Of a DNA stretch of 64,000 nucleotides, positions 50,850-59,227 are shown piece after piece. This stretch comes from Acidimicrobium ferrooxidans. Lineage in GTDB: Bacteria; Actinomycetota; Geothermincolia; Fen-727; Anoxymicrobiaceae. Below the pieces are notes generated by a model. That model was not told where the DNA came from and did not search any database. It was given only the letters and a program-made list of their open reading frames with translations. The DNA lies in the NCBI GenBank assembly GCA_020723485.1, contig DYIU01000004.1:108348-172347 (forward strand), read 5' to 3'. A program made the translations under genes and the position numbers. Positions within the stretch are counted from its first letter, which is position 1, and every line of letters begins with the position of its first letter.

Positions 50850-51902
50850 ATGGCGCCAGGGACCGGGGAGCGCAAGGAACCGGCCGTCGTCGCGCAGGGC
50901 CTCAAGAAGAAGTACAAGGGCGACGTCGTAGCCCTCGACGGGCTCGACCTCGAGGTCGCCGCCGGCATGCGCTACGGGCTGGTCGGGCCTAACGGCGCGG
51001 GCAAGACGACGACCGTCAAGATAATGACCACGCTGACGAGGGCCGACGAAGGCCTGGCGCTCGTGTCCGGCATCGACGTCAAGGCCGACCCCGACCGCGT
51101 CCGCAAGGCGATCGGCGTAGTGGACCAGCGCTCGACCGTGGACCTCACGGCGACCGCCCGCGAGAACCTCAACCTGCAGGGCAGGGTCTATGGACTCAAA
51201 GGGGGCGAGCTAAAGTCGCGCGTATCCGAGCTGCTCGAGCAGTTCGGGCTGACGAAAGACGCAGACCGCCTGGTGAAGGGCTACTCCGGCGGGATGACAC
51301 GGAGGCTCGACGTGGCGCTCGGCCTCGTGCACCGGCCGCGCGTGCTCTTCCTCGACGAGCCGTCGACAGGCCTCGACCCCGAGGCGCGCCACGCTCTCTG
51401 GGAAGAGATAGAGAGGCTTGCCGGGGGCCAGGGCATGACTATCCTTTTCACCACACACTATCTCGAGGAGGCGGAGCGCTACGGCGAGCTGGTGTCCATC
51501 ATCGACAACGGGAAGGTGGTGGCGACCGGCACGCCCGAGGAGCTCAAGAGCGGCCTGCGTGGTGACGCCCTCTTAGTGGAGCTGGCGGGCGCCGCCGACA
51601 CCGAAGGCGTGAACCGTGCGCTTTCCGGCATCGAGGGAGTGAGCGACGTGGTCCTCGAGGACTCGAGGCTCAGGGCCAGGGCGGAGGTCGGGGCGAGGGC
51701 GGTGCCGCGGGTGCTATCCGAGCTCGAGAGCGCCGGCATACTGGTCGACTCGGTCACCGTTTCGCGCCCGTCGCTCGACGATGCCTATCTGCTCTATACG
51801 GGGCGCCGGTTCGCCGAGGTGGACCGGGCAGGCGAAGAGGCGGCCGCGACGACGGCCGCAGGGGGCAGGAGGGCGAAGAAGGAAGGGGGCGAGGCTGGAT
51901 GA
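50850..51902 (+). CDS. ABC transporter ATP-binding protein (DrrA type)
   Basis: 350 aa. Walker A GLVGPNGAGKTTTVKIM, Q-loop VDQRSTVDLTATAREN, signature YSGGMTRRLDVALGL, Walker B VLFLDEPSTGLDPEAR and H-loop LFTTHYLEEAERY. The long C-terminal part (about 230-345) and the TGLDPEARHALWEEI context are typical of daunorubicin-resistance exporters. The stop overlaps the permease start (ATGA). Energises export of a small hydrophobic compound. Confidence 0.92.
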   Translation: MAPGTGERKEPAVVAQGLKKKYKGDVVALDGLDLEVAAGMRYGLVGPNGAGKTTTVKIMTTLTRADEGLALVSGIDVKADPDRVRKAIGVVDQRSTVDLTATARENLNLQGRVYGLKGGELKSRVSELLEQFGLTKDADRLVKGYSGGMTRRLDVALGLVHRPRVLFLDEPSTGLDPEARHALWEEIERLAGGQGMTILFTTHYLEEAERYGELVSIIDNGKVVATGTPEELKSGLRGDALLVELAGAADTEGVNRALSGIEGVSDVVLEDSRLRARAEVGARAVPRVLSELESAGILVDSVTVSRPSLDDAYLLYTGRRFAEVDRAGEEAAATTAAGGRRAKKEGGEAG

Positions 51903-52675
51903 TCGCCGCTGTAAGGGATTCCTGGTACATGGCCGGCAGGCACCTGCGAAACCTGATGCGCCAGCCGGTCTATATCGCGCTCACGCTGTTCCAGCCGATC
52001 CTGTACCTGGTCGTTTTCTCTCAGCTCTTCAAGCGCATCGCGCAGATACCCGGCTTCACTAGCACCAGCTACCTTGTGTTCCTTACCCCGGGCATCATAA
52101 TCCTCAACGCCCTGTTCGGCACCGCGTGGAGCGGAATGAGCATGATAGAGGACGTTGACCGGGGCGTCATCGACCGCTTCCTGCAGACGCCCGTGAAGCG
52201 GGTGTCCCTCATCGCCGGGAGGCTGACCCAGATGGGCGTGACGCTCCTCATCCAGTCGCTCATACTTGTCGGGCTCGCGCTCCTGATGGGAGCCCATTTC
52301 AACGGCGGCGTACCCGGCATACTGCTGCTGTTCTTGTCCTCCGTAATGCTTGCCCTGCCGTTCGCGGCCCTCTCGAACGGGATCTCCCTGATGTCGAGGC
52401 AACAGGAGACGGTCATGGCGGCCGTGAACTTCATCTTCCTGCCCTTGATGTTCCTCTCGACCGTGTTCATGGCGCCGAACCTCGTGCCCGGCTGGATACG
52501 CGCCATCTCGCGCTACAACCCGGTGAACTGGGCGGTCGAGGCAGGGCGGGCGGCCGTCGGCCCGAACCCCAACTGGGCGATCATCGGCTCGCGGCTGCTG
52601 CTGCTGGCCGGCCTCTCGGTACTGTGCATCCTCTTTGCGACGCGAGCGTTCAAGACGTACCAGCGCTCGGTCTGA
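51899..52675 (+). CDS. ABC-2 type transporter permease
   Basis: 258 aa with six membrane segments and the ABC-2 signature region GFTSTSYLVFLTPGIIILNA and EDVDRGVIDRFLQTPVKR, then NFIFLPLMFLSTVFMAPNL and SRYNPVNWAVEAGRAA. Partner of the ATPase just upstream. Together with PadR, a probable drug or lipid exporter. Confidence 0.92.
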   Translation: MIAAVRDSWYMAGRHLRNLMRQPVYIALTLFQPILYLVVFSQLFKRIAQIPGFTSTSYLVFLTPGIIILNALFGTAWSGMSMIEDVDRGVIDRFLQTPVKRVSLIAGRLTQMGVTLLIQSLILVGLALLMGAHFNGGVPGILLLFLSSVMLALPFAALSNGISLMSRQQETVMAAVNFIFLPLMFLSTVFMAPNLVPGWIRAISRYNPVNWAVEAGRAAVGPNPNWAIIGSRLLLLAGLSVLCILFATRAFKTYQRSV

Positions 52676-52818
52676 GGTCGCGTAGACAGTGCGAAGCGAA
52701 TGAAGATCCCGCCGTCGATGGTCCTGCGACAGACGACACTGACGGGACATTTATGGCCTATAGGTAGTTACTGCTGAAAGCCACGCCACAGGAGAGCGGG
52801 AGACCGGACGAGTGACGG

Positions 52819-53313
52819 TTACCTCCTCCCCCACCTGGAGAAGAAACCACCAGGCTTAGCGGGCTCGACCCCCGCCGGCTCTTCAAGGCCTGCTTCGCCC
52901 GGCAGCGGCTTCCTGCTGGCGGGCGGGGCGAAGTAGTAAGCCAGGCGGCTGTCAATATCCCCCTCGTAAGTAAGGGCCTCCTGCCCGTGCTCGCCTGTGC
53001 GTATGCGGACAACATCCTCGACCGGGTAGACGAAGATCAGCCCGTCACCCGCGTCTGTCCCGGTCCTGGCTGACTCGATGATCGTCCTGATCGTCTTGTC
53101 CAGGTTATGGTCGCTCAGGACGATATTGAGCTGGATCCTGGGAAGCATGTCTATCTGGTACGTGCCCGAACGGCCGGCGAGCACAATGCCGCCCTGTCGG
53201 CCGTGTCCCTCGACCGGGAACGCGTTCATTCCGACAATGCCTATCGCACGGAGGGCGTCCTTGACATCGTCGAGCTTCTCTTCCCTGATGATAGCTTCAA
53301 TCTTCTTGGCCAT
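52819..53313 (-). CDS. glnK: PII-family nitrogen regulator with altered T-loop and C-terminal extension
   Basis: 164 aa against about 112 for ordinary PII. The core is clear: IIREEKLDDVKDALRAIGIV, VEGHGRQGGI, LPRIQLNIVLSDHNLDKTI and GLIFVYPVEDVVRIRTGEHG. The T-loop, normally YRGAEY around Tyr51, is LAGRSGTYQI, so the uridylylation Tyr is missing. A 45-residue Pro/Gly-rich tail ending FSRWGRR follows the core. It lies downstream of amtB on the same strand, as is usual; it binds 2-oxoglutarate/ATP/ADP and closes the channel. Confidence 0.9.
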   Translation of the reverse strand: MAKKIEAIIREEKLDDVKDALRAIGIVGMNAFPVEGHGRQGGIVLAGRSGTYQIDMLPRIQLNIVLSDHNLDKTIRTIIESARTGTDAGDGLIFVYPVEDVVRIRTGEHGQEALTYEGDIDSRLAYYFAPPASRKPLPGEAGLEEPAGVEPAKPGGFFSRWGRR

Positions 53314-53346
53314 TTCATATCTCCTTGCGCCCTGTTCCGCGGGCCG

Positions 53347-54570
53347 TCAGGCGACAGCACGCTCGCCGTGTTCGCTGATGTCCAGACCTACCTCTTCTTC
53401 GTTATCGGTCACGCGCAGGCCCATAAGACGGTCGAGGATCTTCGCGATGCCGAAGGTGACGAGGAAAGTGAACACGATGACTATCGCCACCGAGGCAAGC
53501 TGTATGAGCAGCTGCTTGGGATTGCCGTAGAACAGGCCGTCCGCCCCGGCGCTGTTGACCGCCTTGGTCGCGAACAGTCCCGTGGCGATGGCGCCCCAGG
53601 TGCCGCCCATCCCGTGACAGGCAAGCACGTCGAGCGACTCGTCGAGGCGGGTTTTCTGCCTGAACTGTATCGCGTAGTAGCTGAGGCAGGCAGCGACACC
53701 GCCGATGATGATGGCCGCCCACGGCTCGACAAAGCCGGCAGCGGGCGTTATCGCGACGAGCCCCACCACCGCGCCTGTCACGATGCCGAGCACGCTGGGC
53801 TTGTTGTCACGCCAGCTCAACATCATCCATACAAGAGCCGCGGCAGCCGCCGACGTGTTTGTGGTCACCAGCGCGTTAACGGCAACACCGTTGGCCGCCA
53901 GTGCGCTGCCTCCGTTGAAGCCGAACCACCCCATCCAGAGCAGGCCGGCGCCCAGCACGGTGTAGGGTATGTTGGACGGTTCCATCGGATGCTTACCGTA
54001 TCCTCTGCGCTGCCCTATGACCAGGGCGACGGCCAGTGCTGCGAAACCTGCGGTAATGTGAACGACCGCACCGCCGGCGAAATCGAGAGCGCCCATCCTC
54101 CTCAGGAATCCGCCGATTCCCCAGACCCAGTGCGCCACCGGGTCATAGACCAGCGTAGCCCAGAGCAGCGTGAAGACCAGGAACGTCTTGAACTTGATGC
54201 GCTCTACGAAAGCTCCGGTGATCAGGGCCGGGGTTATTATGGCGAACATCATCTGGTAGGCGGCAAAGAGCTGGAACGGTATCCCGGGAGCGTACGCCGG
54301 GGCCGGGAGGGCGCCCACACCATGAAGGCCGAAGAACTTGAAGCTCCCGATCACTCCTCCCATGTTCCTGCCGAACGCCAGCGTGAACCCGATGAGCACC
54401 CACTGGATGCTTATCAGCCCGATGGTTATCAAGCTCAGGTTAAGTGTTGAAAGAATGTTCTTCTTCCGGACCATTCCACCGTAGAAGAAAGCCAGAGCGG
54501 GCGTCATGACGAGCACAAAAGAAGCGGCGACTATTATCCACGCGGTATCTCCGGAGTTGATCCTGTCCAT
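53347..54570 (-). CDS. amtB: Ammonium transporter AmtB
   Basis: 407 aa, about eleven membrane helices. Twin-His motifs: GGAVVHITAGFAALAVALV (first His) and CHGMGGTWGAIATGLFAT (second His, usually VHG). Other marks: FFYGGMVRKKNILSTL, GYGKHPMEPSNIPYTVLGAG and WFGFNGGSALAANG. Signal-like N-terminus MDRINSGDTAWIIVAASFV is a first helix rather than a cleaved peptide. Imports NH3/NH4+ and is probably controlled by the PII gene 33 nt downstream. Confidence 0.95.
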   Translation of the reverse strand: MDRINSGDTAWIIVAASFVLVMTPALAFFYGGMVRKKNILSTLNLSLITIGLISIQWVLIGFTLAFGRNMGGVIGSFKFFGLHGVGALPAPAYAPGIPFQLFAAYQMMFAIITPALITGAFVERIKFKTFLVFTLLWATLVYDPVAHWVWGIGGFLRRMGALDFAGGAVVHITAGFAALAVALVIGQRRGYGKHPMEPSNIPYTVLGAGLLWMGWFGFNGGSALAANGVAVNALVTTNTSAAAAALVWMMLSWRDNKPSVLGIVTGAVVGLVAITPAAGFVEPWAAIIIGGVAACLSYYAIQFRQKTRLDESLDVLACHGMGGTWGAIATGLFATKAVNSAGADGLFYGNPKQLLIQLASVAIVIVFTFLVTFGIAKILDRLMGLRVTDNEEEVGLDISEHGERAVA

Positions 54571-54830
54571 CTGCTCTCCTCCAATTCACGACGTTACGAG
54601 CCCCATGTGTTTATATTGCGTCAGTGTTTCGGAGGTGTTTCGCGGTTGTTAACTCCGTGTAAACAGCAGGTTAATCGAGGTAGTCGAGGATCGGCGTGGC
54701 CTGCGACTTCCCACAAGTCGCCGTCCGTTGATGGGGGTCCCCAACGTGCCGCCAAGGCTGATCACCCGGCACTTCACGTTGGGGTAGCCAGGGAGCCTGA
54801 GAACCAGTGGACAGGCAATTACCTTGGTGT
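54571..54830. other. Gene-free interval upstream of amtB and 3' of tRNA-His
   Basis: 260 nt without a supported gene. The first 90 nt should hold the amtB promoter (AT-rich stretch TGTTAACTCCGTGTAAAC at about 54646-54663). The rest, up to the tRNA 3' end, holds nothing I recognise; two short open frames here are not supported by codon use. Confidence 0.5.
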
Positions 54831-54908
54831 TGGGGTGAACGAGGGGACTCGAACCCCCGACCTCCGGGGCCACAACCCGGCGCTCTAACCAACTGAGCTA
54901 CGTCCACC
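54831..54908 (-). tRNA. tRNA-His (anticodon GTG)
   Basis: Complete cloverleaf on the minus strand with G at -1 pairing with C73, as in all tRNA-His, acceptor GTGGACG with CGTTCAC, anticodon arm CCGGG-TTGTGGC-CCCGG, T-arm GGTTCGAGTC and encoded CCA. No neighbouring tRNA in the same transcript. Confidence 0.95.
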
Positions 54909-55003
54909 GCGTGCCTGCGTGAGGCTCTGCGAGCCTTCGTGAGAATGTGGCTTCAAGGCAAGTTACAAGATAGAACTTCCGGCCGTTTATTTCAATCGGG
55001 TGA

Positions 55004-55028
55004 AAATGCAACAAAGTGACCTGACCCC
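55004..55028 (-). repeat. REP-like single unit, type A
   Basis: Minus strand GGGGTCAGGTCACTTTGTTG then CATTT, preceded by CACATT. The CACTTT variant matches the pair at 21838-21887. Single, in the gap before the stop of the creatininase-like gene. Confidence 0.75.
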
Positions 55029-55042
55029 AATGTGCAGAAAGT

Positions 55043-55963
55043 TCAGCGGCTGGGCTCGATGAAGCGCAGGGACCAGCCGATCGGGGTATGGTAAGGCGGC
55101 TCGCCCCGGAGCGCGGCCTCGAACAGGTCTGCCGCCTCGTCGCTGAAGGCGTCGAGCATGCGGTCGCCGGCCTCGGGTGACGCCGCGCGGGGCTCCCCGA
55201 TGTAGTTCGGAGGGTTCTTCTCCGTGACCCAGGAGAGCAGGACGCCGGCGTAGCTCACGTCGTATGCGAGGTCTTTGAGGCCCAGGGCCCCGAGGGCCTT
55301 CCCCACCAATCCCATCAGCCGCCCGGGCCAGCGCTTCGGGTTGATGGCGGTTCGCGGCAGCTTCTCCCACTCGGGCCGGACCTCGCCGGGGTGGGCGCAC
55401 AGCATCAGCGAGGTCTCGTTGAGCCCGGCGTGCGAGTCCTCGACGTCCCCGCAGGCCCCCCTGCCGGCTCCCAGGCGCTCGACCAGCGCCGGGTCCACGT
55501 CGACCATCCTTCGGAAGAACGACAGGAACGGGGCGATTATTTGGAAACCGCTCTTCCTGTACAGCTTGTCCACTGCCTTGGCCGTAGCTATCTGGTGTCG
55601 CGGCCCGCCGTGGTTATCGAGGACCATCAGGTACTTGAAGCCGCGGTCCGCCAGGAACTCGCCGGTAGCCTTGAGGACGTAGAATATCGCCCGGCTGTCC
55701 ACCTCGATGGAGCGCGGTATCGTGTCGCTGCCCAGGTAGTAGGAGGGAAAAACGACAAAATCGAGGTCGGGGTGGCCTTCCCTGATCTTGGCTATCGCCC
55801 TGCCGTGTATCTCCTCTGCTATCCAGACGTCGGTGCCCATGGGGAGATGCGGCCCGTGGACCTCGAGCGGGCTCAATGCCATCAGGAACAGTGTGCGCGC
55901 CGGGTCGAGGGCGTCTATCTCCGGGCTGCTGAGGTTCGCCAACTCCATCGTCTTACCGCTCAT
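55043..55963 (-). CDS. Creatininase-family amidohydrolase
   Basis: 306 aa. Metal-site motifs: SPLEVHGPHLPMGTDVWIAE (E, H and D ligands), VLDNHGGPRHQIATAKAVDK and VEDSHAGLNETSLML (His and Glu). This family includes creatinine amidohydrolase and deformylases of tetrahydropterin or mycofactocin-type pathways. A long C-terminal portion (from about 210) is not typical of the shorter family members and precedes a run of charged residues. Monocistronic; substrate uncertain. Confidence 0.85.
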   Translation of the reverse strand: MSGKTMELANLSSPEIDALDPARTLFLMALSPLEVHGPHLPMGTDVWIAEEIHGRAIAKIREGHPDLDFVVFPSYYLGSDTIPRSIEVDSRAIFYVLKATGEFLADRGFKYLMVLDNHGGPRHQIATAKAVDKLYRKSGFQIIAPFLSFFRRMVDVDPALVERLGAGRGACGDVEDSHAGLNETSLMLCAHPGEVRPEWEKLPRTAINPKRWPGRLMGLVGKALGALGLKDLAYDVSYAGVLLSWVTEKNPPNYIGEPRAASPEAGDRMLDAFSDEAADLFEAALRGEPPYHTPIGWSLRFIEPSR

Positions 55964-56043
55964 GGGCCTAGTATATCAGCAGCCGGGGTCCGGGTCACAA
56001 CATGAAAGTCGCGGCAACTCGCGCCGCGCTCGCCAGGAAGGTA

Positions 56044-56120
56044 TGGCGCCCCCGGCAGGACTCGAACCTGCAACGCCCTGATTAGAAGTCAGGCCCTCTA
56101 TCCAATTGAGGTACGGGGGC
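56044..56120 (-). tRNA. tRNA-Arg (anticodon TCT)
   Basis: Complete cloverleaf on the minus strand: acceptor GCCCCCG with CGGGGGC, D-arm CCTC/GAGG, anticodon loop CTTCTAA, T-arm AGGTTCGAGTCCT and encoded CCA. The stop codon of an endonuclease-like gene is 2 nt before its first base. Confidence 0.95.
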
Positions 56121-56122
56121 GT

Positions 56123-56566
56123 CTAGTTAAATATCCGCCAGGCCCCTTCGAAATCAGACGCCTTGTTGACTCTCGATTGCTGGTTATTTCTTGCGGGTCG
56201 GACCCTTACCGCAAACAGGCGTCCATTGCTGGGCGGAATCTCCTCATTGCGGACATAGTATACTCTATTGCTTTCAGGGCAATAAACCGCAAAGCAATCA
56301 AAGCTTGTCAGGTCGACCGGTTTGCGGTGAACTCCGTGCCTATCAGAATGGTTTGTTGTCAGCTCGACAGGTATCGTCCCACTCTTGGAAAGCGACCGAT
56401 ACTTGACCTGGACGCGCCTCGTCTGCCCCTCTGGAGTAACGGCGATGAGGTCGAACGGCATGTGCTCGGACAGGGGCAGGAAGACACCGAGCCCGTTGCA
56501 GACCAGGTCGGCGATGACTACCGCGACGCCCATGTCGCCCTTGTCCTTGGTGTGGTGGCTCGCCAC
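56123..56566 (-). CDS. PD-(D/E)XK endonuclease-like protein, adjacent to tRNA-Arg
   Basis: 147 aa from GTG 56566 (AAGGGGGAGGG 3 nt upstream; the TTG 56587 alternative has no site). Catalytic core of the PDDEXK_5 group: SEHMPFDLIAV (D39), RRVQVKYRS (Q53, K55, QxK) and a basic C-terminal half. The group contains the I-Ssp6803I homing endonuclease of a tRNA group I intron. Here the gene is freestanding, reads toward the tRNA and ends TAG 2 nt before it, as if inserted at the tRNA 5' end. No intron in the tRNA is visible. Cytoplasmic DNA-cleaving role expected. Confidence 0.75.
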   Translation of the reverse strand: MASHHTKDKGDMGVAVVIADLVCNGLGVFLPLSEHMPFDLIAVTPEGQTRRVQVKYRSLSKSGTIPVELTTNHSDRHGVHRKPVDLTSFDCFAVYCPESNRVYYVRNEEIPPSNGRLFAVRVRPARNNQQSRVNKASDFEGAWRIFN

Positions 56567-56769
56567 TTTCCCTCCCCCTTTCAGCAATACAAGCTATCCC
56601 CTAGTATGCATCAGGGGTATGACAAGGAATTTGGCCGCATCACCGGCAGTCCCCGGTGGTATGATATGGCCACAGGGAATGCACGGGCCGAATGAGACCG
56701 GCCTGCTTCGAGCAGGTATTTTCCGTTTGCGATAGAGTTATGAAGAGAAGTCGAAACTGGAGGGATTGA

Positions 56770-57294
56770 ATGGCGCGCGTGCGCGGCACCGTCGAAAGGA
56801 CTTGCATAGTCTGCGGGCACAACCTGGGCCCGTACGGGCGGATCTGCGACAAGTGCGGCTCGATCCAGAGGCCCACCCGGGGCGACGGACTGCCCCTGCC
56901 TCCCGACAGGGTCAAGCCGTGCGAGCGCTGCGGGCAGCCCATGCCGGCCGAGGACCCGGAGGACATCTGCGAGGAATGCGCGAAGACAGATGCGCCCAGC
57001 CCGATAATCTGGCTCGACGAAGAGCCTGACCCTCACCGCAAGGCGCGGCGAACAGCAAAGATCTCTACCGCTGCCGCGGCGGGCGCCACCGGCATCATGA
57101 CCCTGGTCACAGTGCTGGTCGCAGCCAATGCCATAACCATCATCCTGCTGTGCGTCTCCGGCGTCGCGCTCGGGGCTGCAGCCGTCTCTTGGGTGATGAT
57201 CTCCAGGCGTCCCGCGCACAAGGTGGATTACTACGCGCCCATCAAGCCCGGTGAGGCGCCGGCCGAGCCCGCCAGGAGTAAAGCCGGGAAGTAA
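56770..57294 (+). CDS. Double-zinc-ribbon membrane protein
   Basis: 174 aa. Two zinc knuckles: CIVCGHNLGPYGRICDKCGS (12-31) and CERCGQPMPAEDPEDICEEC (51-70), then an acidic linker and two membrane segments (about 97-118 and 122-143), with a Pro/Ala-rich cytoplasmic tail ending PARSKAGK. Related in layout, not in sequence, to the 9212-9997 protein. Function unknown. ATG 56770 preceded by GGAGGG. Confidence 0.75.
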   Translation: MARVRGTVERTCIVCGHNLGPYGRICDKCGSIQRPTRGDGLPLPPDRVKPCERCGQPMPAEDPEDICEECAKTDAPSPIIWLDEEPDPHRKARRTAKISTAAAAGATGIMTLVTVLVAANAITIILLCVSGVALGAAAVSWVMISRRPAHKVDYYAPIKPGEAPAEPARSKAGK

Positions 57295-57297
57295 GAG

Positions 57298-57352
57298 CCG
57301 ACCGGAGGTCGGCGCTGCGAAGCCCACCGGGGATGCCGACCGGAGGTCGGCG
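57298..57352. repeat. Tandem CCGACC-GGA-GGTCGG hairpins
   Basis: GCCGACCGGAGGTCGGCG at 57298-57314 and again at 57335-57352, 20 nt apart, between convergent gene ends (the first copy follows a TAA by 4 nt, the second ends 6 nt before the next stop). Same repeat as 10169-10186. Likely 3'-end structures. Confidence 0.75.
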
Positions 57353-57357
57353 ATACG

Positions 57358-59091
57358 TTACCTGCGAAGCATCTTACCGGCGAGCGCCTTCGGCTCGACG
57401 CCGCCCTCGAGGACCACTCCCCCGTTGATGAGCACCATGTCGAGGCCTTCAGTGTAACGCTCGGGGTCGCGGAAGACCGCCTCCGTCCTGAAGTTCGGCG
57501 CGTCCATCAGCAGCAGGTCGGCGAAGTAACCCTCGCGCACCTGGCCGCGGTCCTTGATGCCGAACCAGTCGGCCGGGAGCGAAGTGCAACGGCGAACAGC
57601 CTCCGGGAGCTCCACCAGCCCCTTTTCGAAGACGTACCTGTTGATGAACTTCGGGTAGCATCCGTAGAAGAGGTACGATGGCTTTCCGATGCCCATCAGT
57701 ATCGTGTCGGTGACCACCATGGTGTCAGGGTGCCTGATGGCCGGGAACGTATAGGTCTCGGTGAAAAGGTCGTCGGGCTCGGACATCGACTCGAACACCA
57801 GGACGCGCCCCTCCTCCTCGAGCAGCAGGTCGCACATCACGTCGAACGGGTGCTTGCCGAGCTCCTCGCCGATCTCGGTGAAGCGCCTGCCCTCCATGTG
57901 CTTGTTCTTCTCGCTGTGCACCGCCATTATCGTCACCGCGTCCCAGCCCATCTGGCGCATGATGTTCAGCGACCAGTCGTTCTTGCCCCTGTGCGGCCAG
58001 GTCGGCTTGCCCTTCTCGATGTCCTGGAGTATCTCCCTGCGGGCCGCCGGGTCCGCGGCGCGCTTGAGCACCGCCTCCCGACCGCCGGTGAGCGCCCAGG
58101 ACGGGAAGAACGCCATGAGGTGCGTGAACCCCGCCGTGGTAGGCATGAAGTCCATGCCCACCTGGGCGTCGTCCTCATTCAGCTTGTCCAGCTTCTTGAG
58201 GATGTTCTTCATCTCCATCTCGACCGCGAAGTCGGGGACGAACCGCGCCGCACCGGGATGGTTGATGAGCCACTTGAGGCTCTTCAGGACAGGCTTGTGG
58301 ACCGGGCCGAACCACGGCAGCGAGAAGATGTGCGATATCTGCGAGCGGATTCCGTTCCTGCGTGATACTTCGGCTACCTCCTCCATCGCCTGGGGCAGCG
58401 TCGTTGCGGTGTAGGAGCGCAGGTGGCTGGTGAAGACGCCGTCGTACTTCGTGAGGACCTTCGCGAGCTCCACCAGCTCGGCGGTGTCGCTCTGGTTGCC
58501 GGGGAAGTACTGAAGCCCCGTCGAGAGGCCGAAGGCGCCCGCCTCCATGCACGCCTCCAGCGAGTGTGACATCTCCGCTACCTCGTCGCGCTCCGCGAGC
58601 CGTGTCTCCATGCCGCAGGCGGAGATGCGCATCACCCCGTGGGGCGCGAGCATGGCGCAGTTGAGCGCGATGTCCTGCTGGTCCATGTACTCCAGGAAGC
58701 TCGCCATGTCTCCCCAGTGGATGTCCTTCTCGAAGTCCATCTGGGTGAAGACCTCCAGGTAGAGCTGCTGCCCGTCCCTGTGGTGCTCGGTGATGGGCGC
58801 GAGAGCCATGCCACAGTTGCCGCCCACGAAGGTGGTAATCCCCTGGGTCACCAGCGGGGTGAGTATCTTCGCATGGTCCTGTCTGAAGAACGCGAGGTCG
58901 GCGTGCGAGTGTACGTCGATGAACCCGGGGCACACGGTCCTGCCGCGCGCGTCCACCCTCCTCGCCGCCTCGACGCCCTCGAGGTTGCCCATCTTCTCGA
59001 TGCGCTCGCCCTCGATGCCCACGTCGGAGTTGAAAGCCGGCTTGCCCGTGCCGTCTACGACGGTCGCGTTCTCGATTATCAAGTCGAACAT
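57358..59091 (-). CDS. D-aminoacylase-type amidohydrolase
   Basis: 577 aa, the size of N-acyl-D-amino-acid deacylases. FDLIIENATVVDGTGKPAF, the metal pair CPGFIDVHSHADL (H61, H63), ITTFVGGNCGMALAPITEH (the loop of D-aminoacylase, with its metal Cys and following His), GLSTGLQYFPGNQ and, near the end, VREGYFADLLLMDAPNF. An insertion EMKNILKKLDKLNEDDAQ-like in the middle is charged. It hydrolyses N-acyl groups of D-amino acids or related imides. Monocistronic; convergent with the zinc-ribbon gene. Confidence 0.88.
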   Translation of the reverse strand: MFDLIIENATVVDGTGKPAFNSDVGIEGERIEKMGNLEGVEAARRVDARGRTVCPGFIDVHSHADLAFFRQDHAKILTPLVTQGITTFVGGNCGMALAPITEHHRDGQQLYLEVFTQMDFEKDIHWGDMASFLEYMDQQDIALNCAMLAPHGVMRISACGMETRLAERDEVAEMSHSLEACMEAGAFGLSTGLQYFPGNQSDTAELVELAKVLTKYDGVFTSHLRSYTATTLPQAMEEVAEVSRRNGIRSQISHIFSLPWFGPVHKPVLKSLKWLINHPGAARFVPDFAVEMEMKNILKKLDKLNEDDAQVGMDFMPTTAGFTHLMAFFPSWALTGGREAVLKRAADPAARREILQDIEKGKPTWPHRGKNDWSLNIMRQMGWDAVTIMAVHSEKNKHMEGRRFTEIGEELGKHPFDVMCDLLLEEEGRVLVFESMSEPDDLFTETYTFPAIRHPDTMVVTDTILMGIGKPSYLFYGCYPKFINRYVFEKGLVELPEAVRRCTSLPADWFGIKDRGQVREGYFADLLLMDAPNFRTEAVFRDPERYTEGLDMVLINGGVVLEGGVEPKALAGKMLRR

Positions 59092-59227
59092 GCTCGCTCC
59101 TTCATACGGCCGGTTTTACGCTAGATGCTAGCAGAATTGCCGTACTGACGCCCGCTCATTAAGCTCGCGTGCGGGGGCAGTGAAGCTGGCCGCATTGCAG
59201 AGAAACGCATAGAATCAAGTCAAGCAT

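Noticed and set aside
53107..54450. 447-aa plus-strand frame over amtB
   Set aside because: Antisense shadow; AmtB helices and twin-His motifs on the minus strand are unmistakable.
10121..55028. CRISPR array as an explanation for the repeated GGGGTCAG hairpins
   Set aside because: Copies are kilobases apart, in both orientations, paired as palindromes and without regular spacers or cas genes.
56044..56566. Group I intron in tRNA-Arg
   Set aside because: The tRNA folds as an uninterrupted cloverleaf; the endonuclease-like gene lies entirely upstream of it.
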